Source of the DNA: Selaginella moellendorffii
Lineage: Eukaryota; Streptophyta; Lycopodiopsida; Selaginellales; Selaginellaceae
Direction: 5' to 3'
Assembly (NCBI RefSeq): GCF_000143415.4
Contig: NW_003314311.1
Coordinates: forward strand, 1,277,062 to 1,341,061
Length of the DNA: 64,000 nucleotides
Positions 1-10,852 of the stretch are shown piece after piece. The translations under genes were made by a program, and so were the position numbers. How positions within the stretch are numbered: position 1 is the first letter of the stretch; every line of letters starts with the position of its first letter. The notes below the pieces were generated by a model that was not told the origin of the DNA, did no database searches, and saw only the letters and a list, made by a program, of their open reading frames with translations.

Positions 1-484
1 CTGGTCATCTGGGTGGGAGATTTAAACTACAGGGTCGTCGGGCATAGAAACTCCGTGGGAGTTTTGATCAAGAACAACTTGGAAAAGGTATTTTCTTTCC
101 ATTCATATCTCGTCCTTGGAACCATTATGGTTTTTCCAGCTCTTGTGGTCGAGAGACCAGCTCTCTCGAGAAGCCCGACACGGGAGGATCTTCACTGGCT
201 TTCGCGAAGGCCCGCTAACTTTCAGACCAACTTACAAATACGACGTTGGCACGGACAACTACGACACTAGTGCGAAGGTACTGTTCTTCATTTCTTCTCC
301 AAAATCGAAACTTTGATCTACAATCCAGGAGAGAGTTCCCTCGTGGACGGATAGAATCCTCTTCAAAGTAAAGGACACGGGATGGGTCACCGCCAACGTT
401 CACGACTACGCTTCCATAGATTCGATGAGGAGCTCCGACCACCGGCCTGTCAAGGCTGTGCTAGCACTAAGCATTTCGCTATAA
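1..484 (+). CDS. Inositol polyphosphate 5-phosphatase, 3' end only
   Basis: The C-terminal part of a phosphoinositide/inositol polyphosphate 5-phosphatase enters from the left edge. This enzyme removes the 5-phosphate from inositol phosphates or phosphoinositides in the cytosol. Three exons can be read: 1-87, 140-277 and 329-484, all joined in phase 0 at GT-AG introns. Together they encode the family motifs WVGDLNYR, then GPLTFRPTYKYD, then PSWTDRIL, and finally SSDHRPVKAV, which carries the catalytic Asp-His pair of the DNase I-like fold. The stop codon TAA is at 482-484. The N-terminal half lies outside the window, so substrate class and any WD40 or C2 regions cannot be judged. Confidence 0.9.
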
Positions 485-524
485 CAGGCCTTGTGTTTTT
501 CCGCGTAGCCCAGAAGCATGACTT

Positions 525-574
525 GACAGTTTGGCCGAGTGGTCTAAGGCGTTGGATTTAGGCTCCAATCCGTT

Positions 575-604
<30 letters not shown>
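525..604 (+). tRNA. tRNA-Leu (anticodon UAG)
   Basis: The 80-nt sequence folds as a class II tRNA. The acceptor GACAGTT pairs with AGCTGTC at the 3' end and the discriminator is A. The T arm is GTGGG-TTCAAAT-CCCAC. The anticodon loop TTTAGGC sits between TTGGA and TCCAA and gives anticodon TAG, which reads CUA and other CUN leucine codons. A short variable arm follows. There is no intron. It begins 40 bp after the stop of the 5-phosphatase gene and is followed by a T-rich tract, as expected for RNA polymerase III termination. Confidence 0.95.
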
Positions 605-605
<1 letters not shown>

Positions 606-709
606 TAACTTCGTTGTTATATGGAACAATTTTTTTTTTTCTCATTTTTTGCAATAACCTAATTCATTGAACTTCTCCTTTTTGCATCGATCGATCGATC
701 ATTAACAAA

Positions 710-1012
710 GCTAGAAATCTTCACGATACCATGGATCAATCACGCTCGAACTTTTTTCCTCTACATTTTTACCATTGTAGCTGCAAATACAAAGGAGTAC
801 CAGCACAAGCTAACAGAGAGAAGCAGCAGAAGCTATCAGAGAGGACACCAATGTGAGCTTTTGCTACTCTCGAGAAGAATCCATCATGGATCACACATTC
901 TTCTTCCAACCAAGCTAGAAAACTTCACGATCCCATCGATCGATCACTCAAAGATCGATTTTTTTTCTTCTCACCAACTGATGTGAGCTTTCGCTACTCG
1001 AGAGAAGAGTCA
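710..1012. repeat. Imperfect direct repeat in the intergenic region
   Basis: Two related stretches occur between the tRNA-Leu gene and the PPR gene. Each has a GCTAGAAA-CTTCACGAT block (near 710 and 914) followed by ATGTGAGCTTT-GCTACT-CGAGA (near 851 and 981). The spacing between the blocks differs, 142 against 67 bp. This looks like an old local duplication. Except for the doubtful ORF at 994-1215, no gene is recognised from 605 to 1436. Confidence 0.5.
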
Positions 1013-1215
1013 GTCTTCGCGACGGTACGTTGGAAGACGAGGATATCACTCGGAGAGTTCGTGCTGCTAGTGTCAGCATTACCTTGATGCGTGTAGCTCT
1101 TGGGCTCGTCCTTGGCTGCTGCTGGATCCACATCTTTCTTTTCTTTGCGGCAATCCTTCGCCTCTGGCGCTACTGGCGAGGCATTCTTCTGAGCGTCTGG
1201 GAGTGACTTTTCCAT
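994..1215 (-). CDS. Possible small hydrophilic protein, 73 aa, unrecognised
   Basis: An ATG at 1215 opens a 73-residue frame rich in Lys, Asp, Glu, Ala and Ser, ending at 994. It has no membrane segment and no family motif that I recognise. Its composition resembles small disordered plant proteins, but this is weak. It lies about 220 bp downstream of the PPR-DYW stop codon on the same strand, so it may equally be 3' untranslated sequence of that gene. A GT donor-like site inside the frame leaves open that it is an exon of a longer transcript. Confidence 0.2.
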   Translation of the reverse strand: MEKSLPDAQKNASPVAPEAKDCRKEKKDVDPAAAKDEPKSYTHQGNADTSSTNSPSDILVFQRTVAKTDSSLE

Positions 1216-1436
1216 GGACAATCAAAACCTGGAGAAACAAACCTTGAGAACTTTTAGATTCAATCGAGAGAGCTCACACCACTTCACCTCTAAACTCCAA
1301 GCTTTCGCGCTCGAGCTCCAAGCACGACAAGTGTCCTTGTAAGTGGCATAAGTAGCTTCTGCCAAATGGCCAAAACCAAGTGAATCAAAATGGAAAAAAC
1401 TTAAAAGAAGTGCAATTACCTCGAGGAGCTCTTTCA

Positions 1437-4382
1437 CTACCAGTAGTCCTTGCATGAGCAAAACCCGTCTTTGAACTCGTGAAACCGGTTGGCGTCTCTC
1501 ACTGTGATTTGCCTCCCTGTGATCTTGGAGATGAACTTGGTAGCCGTGTGACAATCGGTGCAAACCCGGAGATTTTTCACCACCCGGAGAGGAGTTCCAC
1601 TCGGTGTCGATATCAAGCCAAAAGCCATAGCTTGCTTCTCGCTATGATAGCAAAGAACTTGCTCTTTCTCCTCCTCTTCCACGTCCATCAACACCACCTC
1701 CGTGTCTGGAACATAGCCGGCCTCTCTCATCAGCACCCCGAGTCTCTGCAGCTCTGCGAAGATCTCGTCGTTTCGAGGATGAGTCCTGCTTCCGGAAGCA
1801 AACTTATGGACCTTGTCCTTGATCTCGATCCAGCTCAAACCGGGGACTTTCTTTCCGCAGTCACGACCAATCCGTCTCCTCAGCTTCGCGGCGGCATCAA
1901 ACTTCCCACACACTGCGTGGATGTCCGAAAGTAGCACGTAAGAAGCCGAGTTCCTCCGGTTTAGCTGGACAAGCCGCTGAGCTGCTCGGACACCCCGTTT
2001 CATATCCTTGTGGACTTTGCAAGCGTTGAGAAAACTCATCCAAGCGATAAAGTCCGGCTCCAGCGTCATGTTTTCTAGCAAGTCCTCCACGTCCTGGAGC
2101 TGTCCCAGCCTCCCCAGCAAGTCGAGAATGCAAGCGTAGTTCTCGTTCACTGGAGAGAGGCCATAGTCTTGGAGCATTGAGACGAACCAGTTGCGAGCAT
2201 CCTTGAGCAGCCCGGCATGGTTGCATCCGCTCATAACTTTGACGAAGATCACGGTGTCGATGGCCTCTCCGGCCTGCTGCATCGCGTGGAAGAGCTCGAA
2301 AGCAGCACTGGCACTTCCCTGTTGAGCATACGCTGCTATGATCGAAGTCCACGAAACCATGTCCTTGGAAGCCATCTTCTCAAAGACCTGCCTTGCTTCG
2401 TTCAGCTTCCCACACTTCCCATACATGTTTACCAGCGTGTTCTTCACAACCATGTCCTGCTCGAGCTCCGTCCCGGCAACAGTGGCATGAAGAATCCTGG
2501 CTTGAGCTAGCGCGGCCAAGTTAGCACAAACGTCGAGAACGAGTGAAAACGCTACCTTGTCAGCTCTCACTCCTTCTATGTCCATTCTTTTGAAGAGCTC
2601 AAGAGCTTCCAGTCCCTGTCCCTGCTGAGAATGAGCTGCGATCATCGCGGTCCAGACAACCACTGACTTGTTGTGCATGGCGTCGAAAACTTCGATTGCC
2701 TTGTCAGGAACGTCACATCTGGAATACATGTTGATGAGATTGGTGCCGAGAACAGTGTCTAGCTCGCATCCCAGAGTGATCATTCTGTAATGAAGCAGCT
2801 GACCGAGAGTTAGATCCGGTAAACACGCACAGGCCTCGATAACACTCGTGAAAGTTGATCTGTCACCTCTAAGTCCTTCCAGCTCCATCTTTCGAAACAT
2901 AACTATCGAGTTTGCAGGACGAGACTGTTGATTGCAAGCTGCTATAATCCCGTTCCACGAAACCACGTCCCTTTGAGACATATTCTCAAACTTCGCCATC
3001 GCATCCTCATAGCTTCCAACTCTGCTATAGAGATTGATAACTGCGGATTCAAAACCAATATCACCCTCGATTCCGCTGCTCCTGTCGAGTGCTCTTGCTT
3101 CTTTCAAGCCTCGGATGGATACACACGCCTCAAAAGCCGCGTAGAAGCTCAACTTATCCGGCTTCATTCCCTCCAAGTCCATTTCTCTAAACAGCTGCAG
3201 TGCCTGATGACCATGCCCGAGCCGGGCATACGATCCTACGATGCTGTTCCACAAACCTACTGTCGCATTCTTCCCGGCTGTTCTATCAAAAACCATCTTT
3301 CCTTCCTCCAAACTTCCACACTTCCCATACATGTTGACAAGGCAGTCGGTCACGCTGAGCTCCAAACTACAAGCTTCGATACGCTGGTGTATAAGCCTCC
3401 CACGGACTAAGTCCTGTAAGTTCGCACAGCAATCCAAAACGCTCACGAAAGTCACAGCATCCGGCTCAAAACCTTCAAAGTCCATCACCTCTAGCAGCTT
3501 GAGACCCTCCAAAAACCGGCCATTTTGAGCATACGCACCAGTCATGATCGTCCACGAGACAACGTCCTTGAAAGGCATCCAATCCAAAATCCTCCTCGCA
3601 TCCTCCAGCCTCCTGCATTTCCCATACAGCGTTATAAGCGAGTTTCCAAGCAGAAGATCACACTCTACAAAACCAGAAGCTACAGCACTCTCGTAAACTC
3701 TCTCACCTTCTTGGCACTCACCTTGGCTGGAGCAAGCATCCAAAACGCACGTAAGAGTCGCGGCTTGAGGCCTCACTCCTCGCTGCTGCATCGCTTGAAC
3801 AAACTTTAGTGCCTCGCGACCATTCTTTTGCTGCGAGCAAGCCGAAAGAATCGCGTTCCAAGTCACAACATCCGGCCTTGGAGTGCTGTAAAAGATCTTC
3901 GCTGCCTCCTCCAAGCTCCCACACTTTCCATACAGCGTCACCAAAGAGTTCCTCACCACGGTATCCTGTGAAAGCCGCGAATCCTCCGCTATAGCCTCGT
4001 AGATCCTTCTTCCTTCCACGAGAGACCCCAGCGAAGAACACGAGCTTAGCACGGAGCTCACGATGAAAGCGTCCGGGAGAGCGCCACCGTCGTATAGCAT
4101 TCTCCAGTAGTGCTCTATCGCCTCACTGTAATGCCCGTTTTGGGCAAAGCCTGTGACGATCATCGTCCATGAGAAGACATTCTTCTCTTGGATCCCATCG
4201 AAGACGCGCTTGGCGTCGCCGATGCTAGAGAGCTTGGCATACATCGCTATCAGGAGATTTGCCAAGTAAGTGGAATCGATGGCGCCGCTAGAAGCGAGAA
4301 TCTCGCGGTGCAATGCCTGGCCCTCCTCCAAGACGCGGCAGTGGCGAATGCGCGCGGCGAGATCGTTGAGCCGCGATCGCAT
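1437..4382 (-). CDS. Pentatricopeptide repeat protein, PLS class with DYW deaminase domain
   Basis: This intron-free gene encodes about 981 residues and is predicted to act in an organelle as a site-specific C-to-U RNA editing factor. I chose the ATG at 4382; the frame extends three codons upstream only through a GTG. The bulk is about 20 PPR motifs of alternating P, L and S type, recognisable by units such as NSLVTLYGKCGSLEEA and DVVSWNAI. The C-terminus has E/E+ motifs followed by a complete DYW domain with the deaminase signature HSEK, the zinc-binding CTDCH, and the terminal CKDYW before TAG. A clear transit peptide is not visible, so plastid or mitochondrial targeting is undecided. Abundant editing and large numbers of such genes are known for Selaginella. 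Confidence 0.95.
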   Translation of the reverse strand: MRSRLNDLAARIRHCRVLEEGQALHREILASSGAIDSTYLANLLIAMYAKLSSIGDAKRVFDGIQEKNVFSWTMIVTGFAQNGHYSEAIEHYWRMLYDGGALPDAFIVSSVLSSCSSLGSLVEGRRIYEAIAEDSRLSQDTVVRNSLVTLYGKCGSLEEAAKIFYSTPRPDVVTWNAILSACSQQKNGREALKFVQAMQQRGVRPQAATLTCVLDACSSQGECQEGERVYESAVASGFVECDLLLGNSLITLYGKCRRLEDARRILDWMPFKDVVSWTIMTGAYAQNGRFLEGLKLLEVMDFEGFEPDAVTFVSVLDCCANLQDLVRGRLIHQRIEACSLELSVTDCLVNMYGKCGSLEEGKMVFDRTAGKNATVGLWNSIVGSYARLGHGHQALQLFREMDLEGMKPDKLSFYAAFEACVSIRGLKEARALDRSSGIEGDIGFESAVINLYSRVGSYEDAMAKFENMSQRDVVSWNGIIAACNQQSRPANSIVMFRKMELEGLRGDRSTFTSVIEACACLPDLTLGQLLHYRMITLGCELDTVLGTNLINMYSRCDVPDKAIEVFDAMHNKSVVVWTAMIAAHSQQGQGLEALELFKRMDIEGVRADKVAFSLVLDVCANLAALAQARILHATVAGTELEQDMVVKNTLVNMYGKCGKLNEARQVFEKMASKDMVSWTSIIAAYAQQGSASAAFELFHAMQQAGEAIDTVIFVKVMSGCNHAGLLKDARNWFVSMLQDYGLSPVNENYACILDLLGRLGQLQDVEDLLENMTLEPDFIAWMSFLNACKVHKDMKRGVRAAQRLVQLNRRNSASYVLLSDIHAVCGKFDAAAKLRRRIGRDCGKKVPGLSWIEIKDKVHKFASGSRTHPRNDEIFAELQRLGVLMREAGYVPDTEVVLMDVEEEEKEQVLCYHSEKQAMAFGLISTPSGTPLRVVKNLRVCTDCHTATKFISKITGRQITVRDANRFHEFKDGFCSCKDYW

Positions 4383-4468
4383 CCACCTCACATTCGATCG
4401 ATCGCGCGAGCCCTAGAAAAACAGGGGATTATAGTAAGTCTTGTCATAAACCCTAGAGCATTTTCGCG

Positions 4469-5018
4469 ATGGCGAGGTCGAGGAGCGCCAATGCGGCGGT
4501 GGGGCTAGGGTTCGCCGCCTTCGCGCTGGCGATGGGAGCTCTTCCATTCTTCATCAGGTACTGGCTGGAAACGCATTCATAGCGCTTGCATTGGATGATT
4601 TCCTGTGGATTCTTGCGTTCTTGGCCTCCGATTCATCCGAGGGATGATATTTCGAGGTCTAGATGCTATCCTCGGTGATTGTTGTGTCTGGAGTTTTTTC
4701 TCTCTTTTTTTTNNNNNNNNNNNNNNNNNNNNNNNNNNNNNNNNNNNNNNNNNNNNNNNNNNNNNNNNNNNNNNNNNNNNNNNNNNNNNNNNNNNNNNNN
4801 NNNNNNNNNNNNTTTCTTTGCTTTTTCTCTTGTAGTGTGTGTTGTTCTCGTGATACGTTCTGTGATTCATGCTTCTTGATGCTTGCAGCAAATGGAAGAC
4901 TGCGCCAATCATTGATGCAAACAAGCCGCTCTCTAGAAGTGCTATAATGAGAGGACCTTATGTGAACAGTGGCTCTCGCGACGTTGGACCCGACCCCAAG
5001 AGTGGAACTTACGACTAA
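4469..5018 (+). CDS. Small conserved single-pass membrane protein, 72 aa
   Basis: Two exons, 4469-4557 and 4889-5018, join in phase 2 to give 72 residues ending at TAA. Residues about 8-29 are hydrophobic (VGLGFAAFALAMGALPFF) and form one membrane segment. The C-terminal half ends with MRGPYVNSGSRDVGPDP, a tail pattern I recall from short uncharacterised land-plant membrane proteins. No function is known to me. The start codon is 87 bp from the divergent PPR gene start, so the two share a compact promoter. The 331-bp intron contains the assembly gap. Confidence 0.75.
4713..4812. other. Assembly gap of 100 N
   Basis: Exactly 100 N bases follow a T-rich tract, and the sequence after the gap is again T-rich. 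A round number of N suggests a gap of unknown size. It lies inside the intron of the small membrane protein gene, so the coding sequence is not affected. Confidence 0.99.
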
Positions 5019-5103
5019 AGAGAAGGAAAAGAGGAAGACCAAGGAAGAAGAATAAGAAGAAGTGGAGGAAGAACAAGGTGGTGTAGAGAGGAACTAGGCA
5101 GAG

Positions 5104-7352
5104 ATGCACAACAGGGTAGCGTCGTTTTGCGTCATGGGCGATCTCGTCAGGCGTGCTCAGTGCCAGAGTTTTCCTGGGCAGTGTCAGGGGATGAAACTTC
5201 GACGTCCCAGGCTGGGAGAATTCCGGGTGGCGAGACGAGCGTTCTGCTCCAACGCACTGACAGTGGTGAATGCGCTCACGGTGGTCGACGCTCTCACGGT
5301 GGTGGAGCCTCCGGCTTCTCATACACTTCGTCCGGGGCTTGGGAACACGTTTCTATCTCGCAGCCAGAGACGCATAGGACTGAAGAAGGATCCGGCCAGT
5401 GACAAGTACGCGATTGTGAGGCAGGCTCGTCAGGAGGCAATAGCTGCTTACATTCCGGCGTATCCAGTCCCGCCTAGAGCTCGTGCCGACGCGGAAGATG
5501 GTGATGCAGCGTTGATTTGTCCGGGATGTGGTGTCTACATGCAAGACACGGATCCCTTGCAGCCGGGATACTTTAGAGTTCCTATCAAGCTCGACGTCCA
5601 GATTGACCGAGATGTTATTACGCCGGAAGAGATGGCGAGGCTAGAAGCGACTTGCGGAGAGCCAGTGCCAGGGCCGCCGGAAAAGAAGAAAGAAGCTGAC
5701 TCTAGCTACTCTTACTTCGAGTTCGTCAAAGGAGAGATGACAGAGAAGGAGTACCGGGAGTTCACTCCCCCGAGTGACTACCACAAGAATGACGTGAAGA
5801 GTCTGGAGGAGACATGGGAGGATATCATCGACGGGGCTGAGGAGGCGGATGAAAGGAAGAAACGGAGAGATATGTTGAAGTCGTTCAAGCGCGAGAAGCC
5901 GTCTGAGGAACGGCTTGTGGTGTGCGCGCGGTGCCACTCGCTAAAGTACTATGGGCGCGTGAAAGAGAAAACAGCCGAGACGCTACTTCCGACGTTCGAC
6001 TTTGACAAGATGGTCGGCCAGCGCTTGAAAACAGCTTATGGTAAACGAGCCGTCGTTCTCATGGTCGTCGATTCATCAGACTTCGACGGCTCTTTTCCTC
6101 GACAAGTCGCCAAGTTGATCTCTGAGGTTGAGGCACAGATGGCTGCTACTTACAGAACTGGATTTACCGGTAACTCGCCTCGACTGATAGTCGCTGCAAC
6201 GAAAGTCGACTTGCTGCCCCCGCAGCTCTCACCGATGCGGCTGGAACAGTGGATAAGGAAGAGGGTGATCATTGGCGGAGCTCCTCGGCCGACTGCAGTC
6301 CATCTTGTGAGCGCGACAAAGAACTGGGGTGTACAGGCACTGACCGAGAGGATCACAAAAGTTGCTGGGCCTCGAGGCGACGTATGGGTTGTCGGAGCTC
6401 AGAACGCTGGGAAATCTTCGCTCATCAATGCTCTGGCACGTTTCAACGTTGGGAAGCACGAGAGCCGCCTCACTGAGGCGGCACATCCAGGGACTACGAT
6501 CGGAATCCTCAAGATAACAGGGATCCTCCCGCAGAACATCAAGCTCTACGACACGCCCGGCATTTTCCACTCGCACCAGCTCACGATGCGGCTCAACGAG
6601 GAGGACTTCAAGAGCGTCCAGATGCGAAAGGAGCTCAAGCCCAGAACCTTCCGCATAAAGGTAACGTTTTTCCGCTGAGGTCGTCTACGTTCTAAAGCTG
6701 TAGTATCAATGTAGGTTGGCCACAGCATCCAAGTGGGAGGATACTTGAGACTGGATCTCTTAGAAGCTCCCGCCCGCACGATATACATGACAGTGTGGGC
6801 GTCACCTTTCATCTCGTTGCACATGGGAAAGACCGAGCGTGCGCTCGATGTTTTCAAGAAGCATATCGGCGTGGAGCTCAAGGTTTGCTGGTTTTGTCCA
6901 CTTCCTGTTGTCTAATTCCCGGTTTTGTCCATCGCTAGCCTCCTTCGAGCCTGAAAAGCTGGATCGAGCAGGGACAATTCGTATCTCAAAAGTTTCGAGT
7001 CCATGGCGACGACTGGGAAGCGAGCACGGTAGATATCGCGGTCGCGGGACTGGGCTGGGTGGGCCTGGGACTTAAAGGCGAGGCAGTCATCGAGGTGTGG
7101 ACATACGAGGGGGTGGCGGTCTCCACGCGAGAGGCTCTGGTGTACGACTACGCACGGATTTTCGAGACTCCTGGTTTCACGATCGTCCACCAGACCGAGG
7201 AGAAGCCAAAGAAGAGGCCGTCGAATGCAGAGACGGGCTTCAACCGGCGAGAGGACAGATGGGCCAGGGAAAAGATGAAAGCTGGGCCTAAACCGAAGGC
7301 TCTGGAGACACCAAAGGCGGAGCTGGAGGGCGAGCCGATGGAGCTCTGGTGA
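5104..7352 (+). CDS. BPG2: Plastid YqeH-type circularly permuted GTPase, BPG2-like
   Basis: Exons 5104-6660, 6715-6882 and 6939-7352 join in phase 0 and encode 712 residues. The order of elements is a putative plastid transit region, a zinc finger (CPGCGVYM and later CARCHSLKYYG), then permuted GTPase motifs: a TKVDLL G4 motif before the P-loop GAQNAGKSSLINAL, then the PGTT switch and DTPGIF. This permutation and the split zinc finger define the YqeH/NOA1 family, and the C-terminal part matches BRZ-INSENSITIVE-PALE GREEN 2. In Arabidopsis, BPG2 supports chloroplast rRNA processing and translation. The N-terminus carries three copies of the unit ALTVV from an 18-nt tandem repeat. The first ATG of the frame was taken as start. 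Confidence 0.88.
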
Positions 7353-9652
7353 TAACGAAAGGAGGGAGCAACGTCGAAAAAACAAAACAAAAGGAGGGAG
7401 ATGCAAAGATCCGTGGGTTCCAGGTAAAAAGTTCTTTGTCAAGTACCTCACAACTTGTCTTTGGTGTGCCATGCAGGCATCCTTAAAAATCACACACAAC
7501 ACAGGTGGCTTGTTTCAATGATCTCCACTCGCTACTCCCTGGTGGGATCGTGACAAAGTCATATCTCTCGAGAAGCCGCCAAGACGAGAAAGTAGAAAGA
7601 GCAATGACGCGATCAAAAGGACCGGGGCTTGTCAAAGAGGACCGGGCTTGTCAAGATCATGCCCTGTTCTTCGAGGTATAGCTTTTCTCTCTCGAGAATT
7701 CACGGGTTTTTCTTCCAGAGCTATCTTACTGTTTGGAGAGCTCTTTGGGGAGATGCTTCTAGTGGCTACGAAAGCTATCATCCATTGCTAAGTATGCCAG
7801 CACTTAAAGCAATGCACAGGTTCTCTTCTATCTCTATCTCTCTCTTATATTTTTTGTGGACTTTTATTTGAGTGAGAGGTGCTTGTGTGACATGTCTTCC
7901 ACTGGAAAGCCAAAGCCAAGTTTCCTAGTTGACAAAGGGAAGAAAAGTAACATCTAACTCTAGTTTCTAGGAGAGTTTATAAAATCTTGGTGAGGCATGG
8001 CTCCACTCCAGTCCTCCAGGCTATATGTTCTCTTTCGGTAGAGGAGAAATTTTCTATCCCTATGGTACAAGTCATCTTCACTGGAAAGGTGCTAGGCTTT
8101 TGAATTCTTAACCAAAAGCTTGAATTGTTAATCTAAAAGCTTGGAGCCCAAGTGATTGTTTGTTTACAAATGAGTGCTTGGAAGCTTTCCAAACAAACAA
8201 AACCATAAGCAAAATGTGCCTTTAGAAAATAATAATTAGTATTAGTATTTTAGTAATAATATTATTATTAGAATTTGAATTTGAAATGTAGACAGCCACT
8301 TTGCACTCGTGCGTGATGCTTTGTTAGTTTACAATAATCCATGGTGGAAGGTAGAAGATCCATCCATGTATAATATTAATCCTCTAGCTTGTTTTCCTGA
8401 AAAGAAACAATGGTCTCGGTTTTGGAATGATCTAACCAACTTCTTTCTCGCAGTGCATGATGAGGTTTAATTTCCCGCACCGAGATAATCTAAACTTCTA
8501 CACCCCAAGACTTAAACAAAAGCCCCGAAATCTCCATAGTCTTCGCGGCCAAGCTGTGATTCACATCCCCCGAAGCTAGCATAGCTCGATCCATTCACAT
8601 ATCCATCGTTTCACTCCAATCCAGTCTAATCCATACTGGACAAAGTCTCCCCGCAAAGAAAGAAAAAAGTTGCAAGAAGTTCTTTATCATTTCCGACGCG
8701 CATATCATCAACTTATAGAGAGGTTGACGTAGAAGCTTAACCCAATTTCTTCCAGAGCTACATGCACAGAGATGAAAAGAGAAAACTGTAAAGAAAAGGA
8801 GGTGTAGAAGGATGAAGTAGAATCAATTAATTCTCTCTGGGGATTTTGTTGGTTTTCTCATGCATATCTGCAATGGCGGTCTCCAAAAGCCACGACTGGA
8901 GATCCAGTGGTGGTTATTCCCCGTGTGGCTCACACATGAAAGCCAAGAGGGCTGACACGTGAAGGTGACGAACTCAAGGATGACATCCATTGTATTCGTA
9001 TTTTAATCGTCTCTTGGGACGATTCTATTCTTCTTTGCCACTGGTGGTGGTGGTGGTGGTGATGGTGGACGATGATTTTATGGAGCTTCTTGGCCTCTCT
9101 GGTTCCATTCGGAGGAAACACACTCAAGTGGTGGCCTTTGATGCTGCTCTCTAACACACCTACAAACCGAGAAAAGAGAAAAGAGGGAACCACCAAACTT
9201 GAGCTTGAATCAACGATCCTAGAGTGAGATTTTACCTGGTGTTGGAGTGCGAGGAGTTTTCTCTTTTCGCATAATTGCTATCATTTAGCCTTCACTGCAA
9301 TCACCAACAAGAGAGATCACCAACGAGGAGAATTTCACTTAATTACCAGGCCCCGAGATGTTCTTGTTCTTTCCCCAGAGCTCTAGGGGATAAAACAACG
9401 CCGAGCTGCTAAAACCGACGTGTTTGCAATGTCAAGATTCTAAAAGCCTTGAAAAGAGAAAAGGCTCCTTTTGTTACCTCATTCCATCACCCGCTTACAC
9501 CCGGACGGGCTTTTCGAGCGAGCTCCGTTTGCCTCCCAAAGCGCAGGAAAGAGCTGATGTGCCATTTTCTTCACTCCGCATTATGGAAGCAGAGACCCCT
9601 GTTTGTTGCTCCCAAAGTTTGAAAAGTAATAGAAAACCTGAGAAATCAATGA
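7353..9652. other. Gene-poor stretch
   Basis: I see no supportable gene here. AT-rich sequence dominates 8220-8300. A GTG/GGT microsatellite at about 9043-9067 gives a false polyhistidine frame on the minus strand. A short minus-strand frame near 8515-8600 reads like a protein C-terminus, but it has no upstream start or usable acceptor. Part of the first 250 bp is presumably the 3' untranslated region of the BPG2-like gene. Confidence 0.5.
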
Positions 9653-9798
9653 GATTCACCTTGCTTGTTGCTCCAAATACAGCCTGATACCCCTGGTTGA
9701 AAGAAGGGGGGCGGGGAAGAAAAATTCACCTCACACCACTCACCGCCCCTTCCTTGGATCAGGCTTTTGAAAAAAGCGAGAAAGCAACAAGGCGAATC
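9653..9798. repeat. Imperfect foldback, possible pre-miRNA or decayed inverted repeat
   Basis: The two arms share, in mirrored order, GATTC, CC, TTGTTGCT, AGCCTGAT and a G-rich AAGGGG-CGG block, with bulges between them and a loop around 9717-9741. The 3' arm contains TTGGATCAGGCTTTT (9754-9768). Its first 14 bases differ from the plant miR166 5' end (TCGGACCAGGCTTC) only by C/T changes, and miR166 also sits on the 3' arm. The downstream bases do not match miR166, so this is not called as MIR166. Confidence 0.35.
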
Positions 9799-10679
9799 AT
9801 CATCGTCTCGCCGTACCTGTGATACGTCCACAAATGCCGTTTGGTGCGCCGGAGGAAGATCACAAAGATTCGGTGTTTTAGTTAGCTAGCCAGTCAAAGG
9901 ACTGGAAGCAGCCACCATGTAAATAAAACAAAATCTGCGAGAGACGAGGGAGTTTTTAAAATCACAAACAAATGCAAAATGCCAACCAGAGAGAACAGCT
10001 CAAAAGAAGTGCTCGATAACTCAGAGAGGTGGTGCAAACGTAGCCTCAGAAACTTTCAAGCCAGGATCCGAAAGAAGACGCAAGAACCGCAGGAACGAGG
10101 ACTCTACTTAATAGTCGGGTTCGTAGAGCCTCAGACGACCATGGACCACCAAACCGACAGACATAACTCAGCGAAACATAAAGATGAAGCAGCTACATAG
10201 CTCACTACAGAGAAAGAGAAAACAACAACAGTAAAGGAAAATAAAAAACCACGAGAAATATATGCAAGAAACACAAAGCACCGAAACAATGCCGACTAGA
10301 AAAATTCGAAAAAGTACCAGCAAGTAGCAGTCGTAAACCTTTACGAGTTCCGTTCCCACTACCCTCCGACTGCAAGAGAGAGAAAGGCAAAAGAAAAAAG
10401 AGTGTAAGAAGACAACATGAACAGGGAATAAGTAAGAAAGACGCAAAAGAGAGAGGATCTCTTCTTAGTTCTTACCTTGAGAGCAGCCGTCCGTCAGGAA
10501 CAAGGGAATCCATGCAAGAGGCCTCGGCATGATGGAATCCTCTCCATGCGCAGCCAGAGTATATAACTCGTGCTATCCATCACACCACCAGGAGCACGCT
10601 TGCTTTACTTGACACCTTTCCTCTTGCCTGTGGCTGTGCTCCCCTGGATGCTATACACTGCTGCTGCCGGCTGGGCTGC
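9799..10679. other. Stretch without recognised gene
   Basis: There is no coding pattern on either strand. The sequence from about 10200 to 10450 is purine-rich on the + strand. A TATATAA-like element at about 10560 is the only promoter-like feature seen, and no gene start follows at a suitable distance. Confidence 0.4.
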
Positions 10680-10852
10680 CTGCACAGAAGCTTAAGCACG
10701 GAGTTGGACGAACGAACTGTAGAAAAAGAAAAAAAAAAAAGCTTCCAAGTGAGAAAAGCAAAGTTTAACATTCTGCACAGAAGCATAAGCACGGAGTTAG
10801 ACGACCTGTGGATAAAACTAAAGCTTCAAAGTGAGAAAAGCAAAGTTTAACA
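10680..10852. repeat. Tandem direct repeat, two copies
   Basis: Copies at 10680-10770 and 10773-10852 share CTGCACAGAAGC-TAAGCACGGAGTT at the start and GTGAGAAAAGCAAAGTTTAACA at the end (the latter in two parts). The first copy has an extra A-rich insertion. The repeat lies about 700 bp upstream of the ARM-repeat gene start. Confidence 0.75.

Noticed and set aside
8515-8605. Protein-like C-terminal reading (YVNGSSYASFGG) on the minus strand
   Set aside because: A TGA lies just upstream in frame, and no acceptor site can bypass it.
8930-9196. Minus-strand frame with a polyhistidine run
   Set aside because: The histidines come from a GTG/GGT microsatellite. There is no family pattern and no upstream promoter context.
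9754-9775. MIR166 call
   Set aside because: Only the first 14 bases resemble miR166; the rest, including the CATTCCCC end, does not match.
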